Shown here one piece after another: positions 1 through 10,116 of a DNA stretch of 64,000 nucleotides. This DNA is from Agapanthus africanus. Its lineage: Eukaryota; Streptophyta; Magnoliopsida; Asparagales; Amaryllidaceae. The notes below the pieces were generated by a model. The model saw only the letters and a list, made by a program, of their open reading frames with translations. It did no database searches and was not told the origin of the DNA. The first letter of the stretch is position 1. Each line of letters begins with the position of its first letter. The DNA lies in NCBI GenBank assembly GCA_030015575.1, contig JASDDO010000028.1:28541661-28605660 (forward strand). Reading direction: 5' to 3'. A program made the position numbers and the translations under genes.

Positions 1-719
1 TTTTATGGGCCGTGAGGGTCCCATAAAAGCATTTTCTCCCTGCGAGTCGTAAGGATCCCGCAGGTGTATTTCTCCTTAGGAGTCGTGGGGACTCCTAAGT
101 GTGTTCTTCCTTCGTGAGTCGTAAGGATCCCACAAAGGTTTGTTCTCCTCATATATCGTGAGGACACATAAGTGGGTCTTCTCAATGGAGCATAATTCCA
201 AAGGCGGAGACCAGCCGCGTAACCGGTGATTACGGTGGGGCATGAGGGTGATGAGAATTATTTGAGCTCGTGGATTGTATACGGTAGTCAATTTGGGGAC
301 TAACCGTAGGGCTGGAAGAATTTTGGGAAATTGGATTTTGGTTGGCGTCTGCATCGCTGCACTGGAATATGGTACCAGGAGCGACTCATCATTCGCCGTT
401 TTTTTTGTTTTTGCATTTTTTTTGTTTTACCGCGATTGCTCTATCATTTCAGCTTTTCTTATCGCGAAGGTCGCGATTGCCCCATCATTTCGGCTTTTAT
501 TCGCGTTTGCCGCATCATTTCGGCTTTATTTTCATCTTTATTTTACTCGCTGATTTTTATTGCGAGTTGCCCCATCATTTCGGCTTTTCTTTATTTTCCT
601 TTTATTTACACATTTTATTTTTTTTTACATTCCCAGTTTAACGACTTAGAGGTCGATTATTCTCAGTTTAAAGACTTGGTGGTCTGTTGTTCCCAAAGAA
701 AGGCGGGTGTTTGAGAGAA
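1..719 (-). repeat. Element I, 3' non-coding hairpin-repeat region
   Basis: This stretch lies directly downstream of the minus-strand gag of element I and runs off the left edge of the window. Positions 1-180 hold about five inverted-repeat units of 25-30 bp; three have perfect arms: TTTATGGG/CCCATAAA at 2-27, CCTGCG/CGCAGG at 39-64 and CTTAGGAGT/ACTCCTAAG at 75-99. On the element's sense strand the loops read like ACCCTCACGG. Positions 430-600 hold four copies of TTGCCCCATCATTTCGGC or close variants, again with short hairpins between them. The same two repeat classes occur in the same relative place in element C (30232-31125), so this is a shared 3' module. No coding sequence is supported here. 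Confidence 0.75.
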
Positions 720-2696
720 TCAGGTCCCTGAAGGACTTCGGTTCCCGTTTGTATGAAATTGGCGGTCGCAGCTTGATTGTTTGGGGGACAATGATATTTC
801 TCCCGCCTTGTATTGTTTTTCGACCCAATCCTTGAAGATGCAACAGTCTTCAATAGTGTGCCCCAACACTCGGTGGTATGGGCAAAAGTTGGGATGATCA
901 GTCTTGTTCGCTTCACTTAGCCTTCTCGGTTCTGGTAGCCGCAGGCCATTCTTCAGAGCGTCTTTAAAATTTTTGTGGACCTTGTCCCTTCGGAATGAGT
1001 AGACCTTATTTCTCCTTTCCTCCAAAGTTGGCCCTCGAGACTGGTCAGTTTTTGCTCCGCCCGTTCTCTGCTTATTTGGAGAATCGGTGATGTTAGAACT
1101 TCCGTCTTTTCGGTTGTCGTCCCTCCAAGATTTCGGTCTATTTGTGAACTGAAGAACCTGAGCGGACTCGGACTTTGAGCGTTCCAACGTTTGGACCTTT
1201 TTGGTCAGCTCTTGGAAAGTTTTGAGACCCGCGGTACATAGAAACGGGGCCATCCAGTTGTTGAGATTTCCGACAAGGAGACTGACAGATTGGTCCTGCT
1301 CTATCGGCTGTTCGCATTTGACGGAGAGATTACGCCATCGGGTTATAAAATCCGTGCCGCTTTCGTCGCTCTTGGGCTTGGTCCTTACGAGCTCGGCAAT
1401 GGTAATCTTATCGCTGACGCTCATGAACCTCTGCCGAAACAGAGACTCCATTTGGACAAAAGTTGTGACGGAGCCATCCGGTATGCTCGCGTACCAGTCA
1501 AAAGCAACATCGGTCAGGCTATTAACGAACTGGCGAAGGAGAAGCGCATCATTGCCCCCAATATTCCCGCATGAGGCTTTGAAGTGGGCGATGTGCTGAT
1601 TCGCGTTTCCCGTCCCATCGAATCTTCCGAATTTGGGGATGACATAGCCGCTAGGGAATTCCACCAGATCATACTGAGCAGGATATGGTCTCCCACTACT
1701 GTTGATATCTTTTTGCGCTTCGGCTTCTGCCACCAATGTTTTGACTTTGCTGGCAACCAAATCCATGATTTGATCTTGAGTTAGCGGGCTACTGTCATCG
1801 GTAGCCAAGACATTTCCCGAGATAGGATGCGACTGGTTTTCATGTAGTTCGCCCACTTTTAGATTTGAGGGAATAGGCGTCGGCTGCTTTGGGACACCAT
1901 TTCCCGGTTCACGAGCAGAGCCCTCCGCTTGATTGGGCGGTTGAGAGGCAAGTCGGGCCGTGAGCTGTAGGACGACATTTGTCAAGTCGTCAATTTTTGA
2001 GTAGAGCTTAGCCATCTCCTTGTCTTTGTTTCTGAGCTGCTTTCGGAGCTCTTGAAGCAGCTCTTGCTCCGTGGTTCTGGGGTGAAAAGTCGGCTCTTCT
2101 TCGCTTTCCGAGCCCGACTCCTCATAGACCGAAGGGTCTTTCTGCCCATCATCCTCATCAAGAGGGTCTTCATCACCCGGCAGAAGCGGCTGTTCTTGGG
2201 AAGCGGCCACCACATTCAAGCGAGATTGGATTTGGGATGTAGTAGCCCCGTCCTTGCTCTTGCTGCGCGTGCCCACCATGTATACAGTGTGGACCTCATA
2301 TCCAGTCGTCTTTTTCTCACTGGCGGGGAGCTTAGAGAAGACACCCGATCGAACAGTGGTCAAGGGCACCGCTAGAGCTTGATCGGGGCGCGTTGTAGCT
2401 TTGTTGGTGTTGAAGTCCTTGCCCCCAGCTGGGGCCAAGGAAAGTCGTTCAGACACCGACTTGCGTTTGGGTTGGGGCGCCCTTGAAATCATCACATTTG
2501 GTCTCCTGCCTTTCGAGACCGGTTTGTCTGCCACCGGGGCTTGAGGAGCTGGGATGGCGCCAACAGGCATGAACATAATAGAGCCGAATGGTAGCAGCGG
2601 CTCTTCCCATTGTCGCCCGAGACTGGCCGGGAGGACCGTCCTGGAGTCTATCTTCATTGTGTAGGAGACGGGGGCTGAGTTCATCATCGAAGACAT
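720..2696 (-). CDS. gag: Element I Gag polyprotein (Tat-like Ty3/gypsy), 658 aa, open
   Basis: This is a structural polyprotein that would form the virus-like particle of a Ty3/gypsy element. The frame is open for 658 codons. A coiled-coil-like charged stretch lies near residues 214-245. The Retrotrans_gag core lies near 335-490 (PAQYDLVEFPSGYVIPKF, then FDWYASIPDGS and FRQRFMSVSD). A C-x2-H-x4-H-x4-C knuckle (CPYH...H...C) is near 605-618. The knuckle uses His where the usual CCHC box has its second Cys; I know this as a Tat-lineage trait. The motif VHTVYM near residue 137 is shared with element C. The frame stops about 40 residues after the knuckle, and no protease or polymerase follows within the window, so this copy is gag-only or has lost pol. 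The ATG at 2694-2696 sits about 120 bp from the primer-binding site. Confidence 0.88.
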   Translation of the reverse strand: MSSMMNSAPVSYTMKIDSRTVLPASLGRQWEEPLLPFGSIMFMPVGAIPAPQAPVADKPVSKGRRPNVMISRAPQPKRKSVSERLSLAPAGGKDFNTNKATTRPDQALAVPLTTVRSGVFSKLPASEKKTTGYEVHTVYMVGTRSKSKDGATTSQIQSRLNVVAASQEQPLLPGDEDPLDEDDGQKDPSVYEESGSESEEEPTFHPRTTEQELLQELRKQLRNKDKEMAKLYSKIDDLTNVVLQLTARLASQPPNQAEGSAREPGNGVPKQPTPIPSNLKVGELHENQSHPISGNVLATDDSSPLTQDQIMDLVASKVKTLVAEAEAQKDINSSGRPYPAQYDLVEFPSGYVIPKFGRFDGTGNANQHIAHFKASCGNIGGNDALLLRQFVNSLTDVAFDWYASIPDGSVTTFVQMESLFRQRFMSVSDKITIAELVRTKPKSDESGTDFITRWRNLSVKCEQPIEQDQSVSLLVGNLNNWMAPFLCTAGLKTFQELTKKVQTLERSKSESAQVLQFTNRPKSWRDDNRKDGSSNITDSPNKQRTGGAKTDQSRGPTLEERRNKVYSFRRDKVHKNFKDALKNGLRLPEPRRLSEANKTDHPNFCPYHRVLGHTIEDCCIFKDWVEKQYKAGEISLSPKQSSCDRQFHTNGNRSPSGT

Positions 2697-2815
2697 CGTC
2701 GGAAGGTGATTGGTTGAAAATCTGCATGAAAAAGCATTATTTTTAGTATAAATACAGGTATGTAAATTGATTGAGTTCGCATGAACGCTTAACCCGAAAT
2801 ATGGGAGGAGAGATA

Positions 2816-2834
2816 GGTCCCACCGGGCGTGCCA
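2816..2834 (-). other. Element I primer-binding site
   Basis: Read on the minus strand, TGGCACGCCCGGTGGGACC begins five bases (GATTC) after the LTR end at 2840. The identical 19-mer occurs in the same spacing in element C at 23912, which supports both the site and the family link. It begins with TGG as expected for pairing to a tRNA 3' CCA; I do not assign the tRNA. Confidence 0.85.
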
Positions 2835-3339
2835 GAATCTGTAGGGTGTTTTTCGTCACCCCATTGAGATGGGAATATGCGCGCACTTGTCAGGCATACT
2901 ACAGATTCCCCCTGCCTAGGGTAGGCCGGGGTTTAATGATTGTGGGGATCCGAATCTCCGGCAGCCGCGGACTAAGCTGCTGTTAATTACCCCTCGCCTT
3001 TGGGGCGAGGGAACCTCCGATTCACGGGTTAAACCGGTCATGCGAACTCAATGTGCAGTGTACGTGTGTTGTGTTTTGAAAGGGGGGTTTTAGATATATC
3101 GGGAGCCACGCAGAGTTTTTACGGGGGTCCCGCTACCCGGATAGCGGGCTGGGGGTCAAGGGGGCTAGCAGCCCCCTTGCGGGGTGCGGAGCAGCGTCCC
3201 GTTAGAAATTTTTTCTAACAGGGACAGTGTCGTGGGGTACATGTGTGTGTAAATTTGTATACATATGTATATATATAAAAAATAAAGGGGGAAAAAGACA
3301 TCCAAAGGATGCATGGGACCAGCGCCTGGGCGCTTGAGC

Positions 3340-3930
3340 GCGAGCGCGCCACGTGTCGGCACGTGGGCGCTTTGCGCTCAAGCGCAGAGCGCTGGAGCGC
3401 AACGCGCCACGTGTTGGCACGAGGGCGCTTTGCGCTCGGATGCTAAGCGCTTGGGCGTAAGCGCGCCACGTGTCGGCATGTGGGCGACTTGCGCTCGAGC
3501 ACTTGCACTTGAGCGCAAGAGCGCCACGTGTCGGCACGGGGGCGACTTGCGATCGAGCGCTTGCGCTGGAGCGCAAGCGTGCCACATGTCGACACCGGGG
3601 TGACTTGCGCTCGAGCGCTTACGCTGGAGCGCAAGCACGCCACGTGTCGGCACCGGGATAACTTGCGCTCGAGCGCTTGCGCTTGAGCGCAAGAGCGCCA
3701 CGTGTCGGCACGAGGGCAACTTGCGCTCGAGCGCTTGCGCTGGAGCGCAAGCGCGCCACGTGTCGGCACCGGGGTGACTTGCGCTCGGGCGCTTGCGCTT
3801 GAGTGCAAGAGCGCCACGTGTCGGCATGAGGGCGACTTGCGCTTGAGCGCAAGCGCCACGTGTCGGCACGTGGGCACTTTGCGCTCGAGCGCAAGCGCGC
3901 CACGTATCGGCACGTGGGCGCTCTGCGCTT
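3340..3930. repeat. 58-bp G-box minisatellite inside the LTR of element I
   Basis: CACGTG (once CACATG) recurs at 3350, 3408, 3467, 3525, 3583, 3641, 3699, 3757 and 3815, a period of 58-59 bp, followed by two shorter units near 3857 and 3901. Each unit combines an inverted repeat (GCGCTTGCGCT / AGCGCAAGCGC) with GCCACGTGTCGGCAC. The array is strongly GC-rich compared with its surroundings. It lies downstream of the LTR's TATA box, so it would be part of the element's RNA leader. Confidence 0.9.
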
Positions 3931-4314
3931 GAGCGCCGGCGAGAAAAAGAGGCTTTTAGCCTAAAAAGATTTCTCTGAAGAGAAATCAGAGAGGAGTTGG
4001 ACTCCTGAGTGTGTTTTTGGGGTTAATGGAAGGTGTTCTTCTTCCTCCTCCTCTGTTAGCTGGATCTTGAAGATCAAGAGATGTGAGATCTCAAAATCTC
4101 TCCTTCTTGAGATCTGGTGACAGATCCAAGTTCCCCTTTGTCAGTTTGGTGATGAAAAACTATTTTGTTTTTTAAAAAGGAAGAGTAAAACTCTTGATTT
4201 AATTCAAAAGAAAGAAGAAGGTTTGAGACCTTCAGAAAAGGGAAAAAGATACAAACCCTAGGTTTTCTTGTGAGAATGAAAAGTTATTATTTTTTTTATT
4301 CATCATCATGTTGC

Positions 4315-4323
4315 CTTATATAG
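4315..4323 (-). promoter_or_regulatory. TATA box of element I LTR
   Basis: The minus strand reads CCTATATAAGG here, a good plant TATA box, about 310 bp into the LTR. This predicts transcription starting near 4285 toward lower coordinates. Confidence 0.6.
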
Positions 4324-4627
4324 GCTTACATATTAACATATAGCCCCTTGGGCTTTACAAAAATGGCATTTTAGCCATCCCATGGCTCATGTGCCATTTC
4401 ATTTTTGCACATAAACCATGGGCTTACAAAATATTGGCTTTATGCCCATTTTGTTTACATTCATGCATAAACAATTACATAAAAATTATTTATTACATGA
4501 TCTATATTTTGGCATGGAGGAGGATGGCCGCGGGCTCGACTTGGGCATGGGCCCGCTTGACCTGGGCTTGAGCCCACCTGGCTTGGGGTTGACTTGGTCA
4601 ACCGGGGTGTAAATTTTTACCCCAACA

Positions 4628-4838
4628 GGGGTTCCACCGCGACTTAGTCGAATTGGAAACTCGAAATTCACAGTAACTCTTAGATATTCCTGCTGATTTT
4701 TCTGCATATTTTTAATTCTCAAAAATCCACAAATACAGAAAATGTCCAGAGAGCCGTTTTGAGTTAGGGTTTCGGGTCGATCGGACTTCTAACTCCGTCT
4801 ACGCATCGCCTAAGGCTCTAGCTAGGCTCTGATACCAC
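4628..4838 (-). mobile_element. Element H (Copia) leader with tRNA-Met primer-binding site
   Basis: On the minus strand TGGTATCAGAGC (4826-4837), complementary to the 3' end of initiator tRNA-Met, directly follows the LTR end at 4839. About 200 bp of untranslated leader remain before element I interrupts it at 4627. The rest of H should lie beyond I, off the left edge of the window. Confidence 0.85.
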
Positions 4839-7041
4839 TGTAGGGTTCCTAGGCACTCTAATGAGGTCTCACAAGGCATCAACCATGCCAATTTCAAATT
4901 TTACAAGTGCCGAGAAACCCTAATACGGATCGTTAACTAGATTTTAAACGAAACATGCAACTAGTTAGCAACTTAACTAAGTGAACGGAAATACAACCTT
5001 TATAGATCCGGTCCTCCACCTCCATAGCTCCGTGATGAAGTCCTCTCCGCTGTCCAAATCGAATCCAAGACTCTAGCAACGGCTTCATCGGAGAAATGGG
5101 CGGGCTAGGTCGTCGACGTCGATGCCGAAGATGATCTACATCGAGGCATCACTCGATCAAGCTCCAACTTCACCAAGTCATGAAACTTATGAAGAAAACA
5201 CCCTATACTACTTGGCAAGAGGTATAGGATGAAGAAATAGGAAGTGGGTTCACTTTAGAATTGGATTTCTCACTCATTTTCACAAGTTGCCATTGATGGA
5301 GGCAAGCTTTCTTCTTGAAGAAGAAGAAGAAGATGATGATAGAATATCATAAGTATTATCCAAAAAGAATAATAAAATGAATACTTATCATATCCTAACC
5401 TTGGTTAAGTGTAGAGAATGAACTAGGGTTAGTTTGAATGGTTAGGGTTAAGCATGAAGACAAAATGGTCACTTAGTCAAAGATGCTTTGAAGCTTCAAG
5501 AAGCTTCAAGCAAAGAAAGCCACCATTTTCTTTTATTTTGCCAAAAATAAATAAATAAATAAATAAATAATATGAAAACCCTAACCATTACACAACCATG
5601 GTTTAATTTTTACACATACTCAAGTTACCATGTATCATCAAACATGATACAAACTAGTGTACAAAAGTATATCACATATACAATGTGCACATCAAGTGAG
5701 AAAATCCTTTTAAAGTGAACCAATACTAGTTAATGCAAAGTAATATATCAAATATATAATTATACATTAAATCATTAAATCAACACTTGATTCAATGATC
5801 CGGTCATGTCGCACATAACCGACTAGTATACAATGTATCGACTTATCGAATCAATCTTCGATTCGATAACTAGGTTATATCGCATACAACCAATCGAAAC
5901 ATTCATCGCAAGAATGAAATACGGTATCACATACACGCATTATTCTCGGTCCCGCACATATCTCATATGCGCTCCTATTTCGTTTCGCTTGAGCCAGGAA
6001 ACCTCTGTGTAGGACTCTAAAGACTCGTCAATACGCCGGCAGCAGGTGATGATCATATCAAACACCCACAAGCCGCAAGCGGTCTGCTAAACGTAACGGC
6101 CACCCGAATATTGAGCGATCAGAAGATCGACGAGCAAGCCCGCTCACACTCCTGTGAATCCAACCAGTAACACTTACCGTACAGTCCGGTCTCGTCGTCT
6201 GATATGTCGCATATCTCGCCTAGGGGTGGTTAACGTCAGACCCCAATAGCTCGATAAGTCGTGTCGATATGAGGTCTATAACAGTTCGAGAAACTACTGG
6301 TAACACTTATCCGTATATCTCAGCAACCCTGGCCAGGGATTTCCGGTTATAGCCAATCGAACACAGCGCAACATCAACTCCCTATACCGGGAGAGACGAA
6401 TCCCCACCTATCGCTCATTGCCTCCATGTGATTCGGGACTGTACCCAAAAACCACCGTTTTGCACGCCCTCTTGGACGTGGTAAGGTGGAAATCAAAGCA
6501 CAGTGGGAACCACACAAGACTCTATGACGATCTCGGGTCAACAGACTACTCTGTACCAGTGTCACCAGAGAACTGCCATTTGACGTAAGGTATAATACCA
6601 TCTGGGAGTTCTCGGCGAGTCCGTCCAGTGTACCCAGTCTCTACTGAGCACCCGTATATCATCTCTGATGTCAAAAACCAATGGATATGGGATCATCCAT
6701 CGCCCATTTGTATGGGTCGAGAAGGTATACGCTAGTCTACTCTGGTATATCGATGCCCCGTCTCGATACACCCACGACTAGGGACCTTGAAGGATGTACT
6801 TATGGACTACCATGTCCCCACTAGTATGATCCGCATCATAGTCCAGGTAGTCAAGTACATATCCTAAGGGCTTTACCAACATGTAACAGAGAGACAATCA
6901 GTGTACACGTTAAGGTAAAGATCAACCAGATAGCATACTATCATGTCGAGCAAAAAAGTCCTCCCTATATATGTCCAAGCATCCACTACAATATACATCC
7001 TGCGTATAGTAATGGCCTCTAGGGCATACATATAACTTACA
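4839..7041 (-). repeat. Element H Copia 5' LTR (about 2.2 kb)
   Basis: On the minus strand this LTR begins TGTAAGTTATATGTATGCCC at 7041 and ends ACCCTACA at 4839, next to the tRNA-Met primer-binding site. The start, including GCCCTAGAGGC, resembles Angela-type Copia LTRs, which is the basis of the lineage suggestion. No reading frame of note is present, as expected for an LTR. An (AAAT)n microsatellite lies at 5545-5571. H interrupts element G within the first bases of G's LTR. Confidence 0.8.
5545..5571. repeat. (AAAT)n microsatellite
   Basis: About six perfect AAAT units within the Copia LTR of element H. Confidence 0.9.
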
Positions 7042-7665
7042 AAAACTTACACCCCGGTTGACCAAGTCAAAATCAAAGTCAACCCCAAGCCAAGTGGGCC
7101 CAAGCCCAGATCAAGTGGGCCCATGCCCGGATCGAGTCCGAACATGGATCGGCCAGCCTCCCCCCATGCCAAGATAAAATTTTTGTATAAATAATTTAAT
7201 TGTATTTCTTTTATTTTATTTTACGAATGAATGTAAGAAAAATGGGCGTAAAGCCAAATTTTTGTAAAGCCCATGGATTATGTGCAAAAAAAAATGGCAC
7301 ATGAGCCATAGGATAGGCAAAATGCCATTTTGTGAAGCTCAAGGGGCTATGTGTAAAGTGTATAGCCTAGAAAGGGAAGGATAATGAAAATATCCCAACA
7401 ACTTTTTCTCTCTCCAAAAACAAATCCAGATCTAAGATCTTTTTCCTTTCTTAAGGTTCTAAAACCTTCTTCTTTCTTTTGAATTAAATCAAGAGTTTTA
7501 CTCTTCCTTTTTCAAAACTAAATAGTTTTTCACCATAAAACCCACAAAGGGGAACTTGGATCTACAATCAGATCTCAAAAAGAAGAGATTTTTAAAATCT
7601 CACATCTCTTGATTTTCAAGATCCTGCCAACAAAGGAAGAAGAAGGAAACCCATCTCCAGAAACC
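7042..7665 (+). repeat. Element G LTR, 5' part (Tat-like, same family as I)
   Basis: This is a + strand copy of the U3/R side of the LTR seen inverted at about 4020-4627 (for example ACACCCCGGTTGACC, then the run of gene-poor AT-rich sequence and GGGGAACTTGGATCT). Its first ~9 bases are missing because Copia element H was inserted there. It is cut at 7665 by element A and resumes at 18520. The ~890 bp that hold the minisatellite in I are absent from both pieces. Confidence 0.78.
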
Positions 7666-8974
7666 TGTTCATACCATAATATTGCATTATTATATTCCCC
7701 ATTCTTATGTATTTTACAAATAAACAGGTGCTTTTGACCCATGTCTGCTACATAGTACAAGTTACAGGTTCTTGGATCTAAAACAGTGAAAAAGATAAAA
7801 GACGATGTAAAAGTGGGACTACAACCAACAAATAGAAGGATCTTAATCAAGCTTACGCAAAAGATCAGTACAAGGCAACGCAAGGTCCAAGATGTCAAAG
7901 CGAACGGTTGAAAGTCCACTACGATTCACTGGGAGATCTGGAAGGAACCTAGAAGCCAATTGAAGAAAAGTACTGAAGAAATAAGAAGACAAAGACACTA
8001 GCAAGCAGCCCAGAAAATGGCAGAGCCCAAGCCCACTTGTTGGCTGCGGAACCGCGGCCCAACCCATGCTACGGCCGCGGTTCCACGGCCGTATAGAGCC
8101 CAGAGAAAATAATATTTTACCATAATACAGAGGCGGTGCGCAGGAGTTGACTAGGTCTTTTCTTAGGGGGTATTTTTGTAAAAGCAGATGTGCGAGTCAA
8201 TTGTAACCTAGAGTTTCTAAGAATGTATAAATAGAACCCTAAAAACCTTTTCTAGGGTATGCCTCTTTTCACTTCATAAATTCAGATCTGTACTGTGTTC
8301 ATATTTGGAGAGAGCCATCAATAAAAATTAGTAAGTTCTTTTATTTCTTTGCCTTAGTTTACTTTTAATTTAGAATGTCTTTTAATACCCTAATGAGCGA
8401 GTAGTCTTCTCGCTTGTTAGGGTTAGCTTTAGGGAAAGGTTTGAGAGATGAGATCTCTCACCCCTTTCTTGCCCCATCACACATAAGAATTAGAACTCCA
8501 CGCATACACGCACACACCGCTCCCTGTGGCACCTTACCCCTCGAGGTAACGGTGATACCATAGTATAAAGGACCGGTTGAGCGTGTTTTCCATGGAAGTT
8601 AGGGTAAGGATCGATAAAGGAAGGACAAGAAACTAGAGGAAGAAACATTTCCCGATGGTACTAATTCCTTTTATTGATAATTACCATAACATCTAATAGA
8701 ACTAAAATAGGACATTGAAAGCGGTGAGGAAACCTACAATCTCTCAACTTACACTAGACCTAACCCTAGCAAGACTTAGATTTAGATAATCTTAGTATAA
8801 ATCAATTTAAGTTTTAGAAATGATCAATCCGACACCCATCGGAATTAACTCGTTAGAGCGATTAGGAAAACACAAAATCCCTGTGGACTGACCCGTACTC
8901 ACCGGCTAGCTGCAAAGCGACGCCGTTCTTGATTGCGGTAATATAATTTTGATCGTAAAAATCTCTCCAAATCA
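7666..8974 (+). repeat. Element A first LTR (1309 bp)
   Basis: It starts TGTTCATACC and ends CCAAATCA, two bases before an Athila-type primer-binding site. The copy at 15016-16324 has the same length and only scattered differences. A CTATAAATAG-like signal is not perfect, but the conserved sequence near 8220 (GTATAAATAGAACCC) is a likely TATA box. The segment around 8045-8092 carries the GCGGAACCGCGGCC-type motif shared with other elements here. Confidence 0.92.
8225..8234 (+). promoter_or_regulatory. TATA box of element A LTR
   Basis: TATAAATAG in the sequence TGTATAAATAGAACCC, conserved as CTATAAATAGAACCC in the second LTR near 15576. It fits the usual TATA position inside an LTR, with about 740 bp of R-U5 downstream. 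Confidence 0.6.
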
Positions 8975-10116
8975 AATGGCGCCATTGCTGGGGATGGCGT
9001 AGTATTTCCTTTTTGCAATTTCGGGTTAATCTAAATTAAAAAATCATAAAAACAGAAAAGAAAAAATTTTAAAAATTTTATCATTTATTGTTTGAAGGGT
9101 ATTTTTTGTGTGAATCTTTGCAGGATCGACGGATCTGGAAAAATCCAGAGTGCGAAACAGAAAAAGGTACATCAGAACAGAAAGGGGCTGGAACAACAGA
9201 ACACCACAATTTTTCTGGAGATCCGTGCTACCATTTCTACCGCTAAACCGCGGCCAGAAGTGGGTTTTTGCCGCTAATCCGCGGTTCCTCTGTGACAAAA
9301 TCGCGCGAAATTTTCACTGTTTGTTTCCTTTCTCTCCCCTCTGCAACCTAAAATATATCTTTTGCCAAATCTTCTGCAGGATTCTTTGCGCTAAAAATCT
9401 TCTCCCTTCCAATAATTGATTCTCTGCAGGATTCTTTGCTTCGCGCTAAAAATAAAAAAAAGATTTGACTGTAAGTGATTTACTGTTTTGCATATTTTAA
9501 TCGGACTTTAAGGGGCTTGAGACCAATTCAGATTGGGTGGGAATTTCATCACCCTTTCCAAGACCCCAGAAATCACATAAGGCATTTGCATTGATCATAT
9601 TTAATTAAAAAATACTAGACTCAGCCCTAAGGACATCGCGGTCAATAGGACAGAGGACTAGTTATAGGCATCGACCGTTTATCCTAACCTGACATTGCAG
9701 TGTCTAGGAAAGTGTGTCTAAGGTAAGTGGTTACTTAATTAGGACCACTACTTTCGTAGTGGGGAGCCTCCCACTTACCTGGCACTTACCTGGCCGCAAT
9801 TGGCGGTGAAGAGGCGGTTTGAGGTCCTATTTCTAGCCTTTTGGAACAGTTAGGAGCTGTCTAGCTGACCTAGGTGACCCTAGATCTAGGCCTGATTGTG
9901 CATTTTTTGGTTGATCGAAAGTGTGTCTTAGCCCTTTATCAAAAATTTTTGCAAAAAGTTCCAAAAAAAAGGGGGAAAAGGAAAATTTTTTATAAAAACT
10001 TGCAACTTGTCGCCCAAAATCCTTGCACCCCACCACCACCCACTTTCTTCTCATTGACATTTTCTTACCCTCACATTTTGTTTTTCACCTTTTTGACTAC
10101 ACTATCTCTTTAGTGT
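8975..10116 (+). other. Element A primer-binding site and leader
   Basis: TGGCGCCATTGCTGGGG begins at 8977; the undamaged form TGGCGCCGTTGCCGGGG is in the second copy at 16327. This is the tRNA-Asp type site of Athila elements. The leader of ~1.1 kb contains blocks also present in element B (GGGACTTTAAGGGGC-like near 9500, TCTAAGGTAAGTGGTTACTT near 9717). These mark A and B as relatives. No gene is seen before the gag start at 10117. Confidence 0.85.

Larger units (their letters stand above)
2840..4627 (-). repeat. Element I 5' LTR (about 1.79 kb)
   Basis: On the minus strand the LTR starts TGTTGGGG at 4627 and ends ACCCTACA at 2840, and is followed by the primer-binding site. A minus-strand TATA box lies at 4315-4323, so most of the LTR (R and U5) is transcribed. 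It includes a 58-bp minisatellite at 3340-3930. The first ~600 bp match, in inverted orientation, positions 7042-7665, and the last ~290 bp match 18520-18810; both belong to element G of the same family. The LTR lies in the leader of Copia element H, so I was inserted into H. The other LTR lies off the window. Confidence 0.85.

Noticed and set aside
1201-1599. 132-codon + strand frame
   Set aside because: It is antisense shadow of the element I gag, which has the recognisable domains.
4056-7632. Two ~570-bp inverted repeats as ends of a foldback DNA transposon
   Set aside because: They are LTR parts of two same-family elements (I on minus, G on +) with a Copia LTR and primer-binding site between them; nesting explains them fully.
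7843-8067. Short minus-strand frames repeated at 7575-8067 and 14949-15453
   Set aside because: They lie in the two LTRs of A; they are shared because the LTRs are copies, and no protein family fits.
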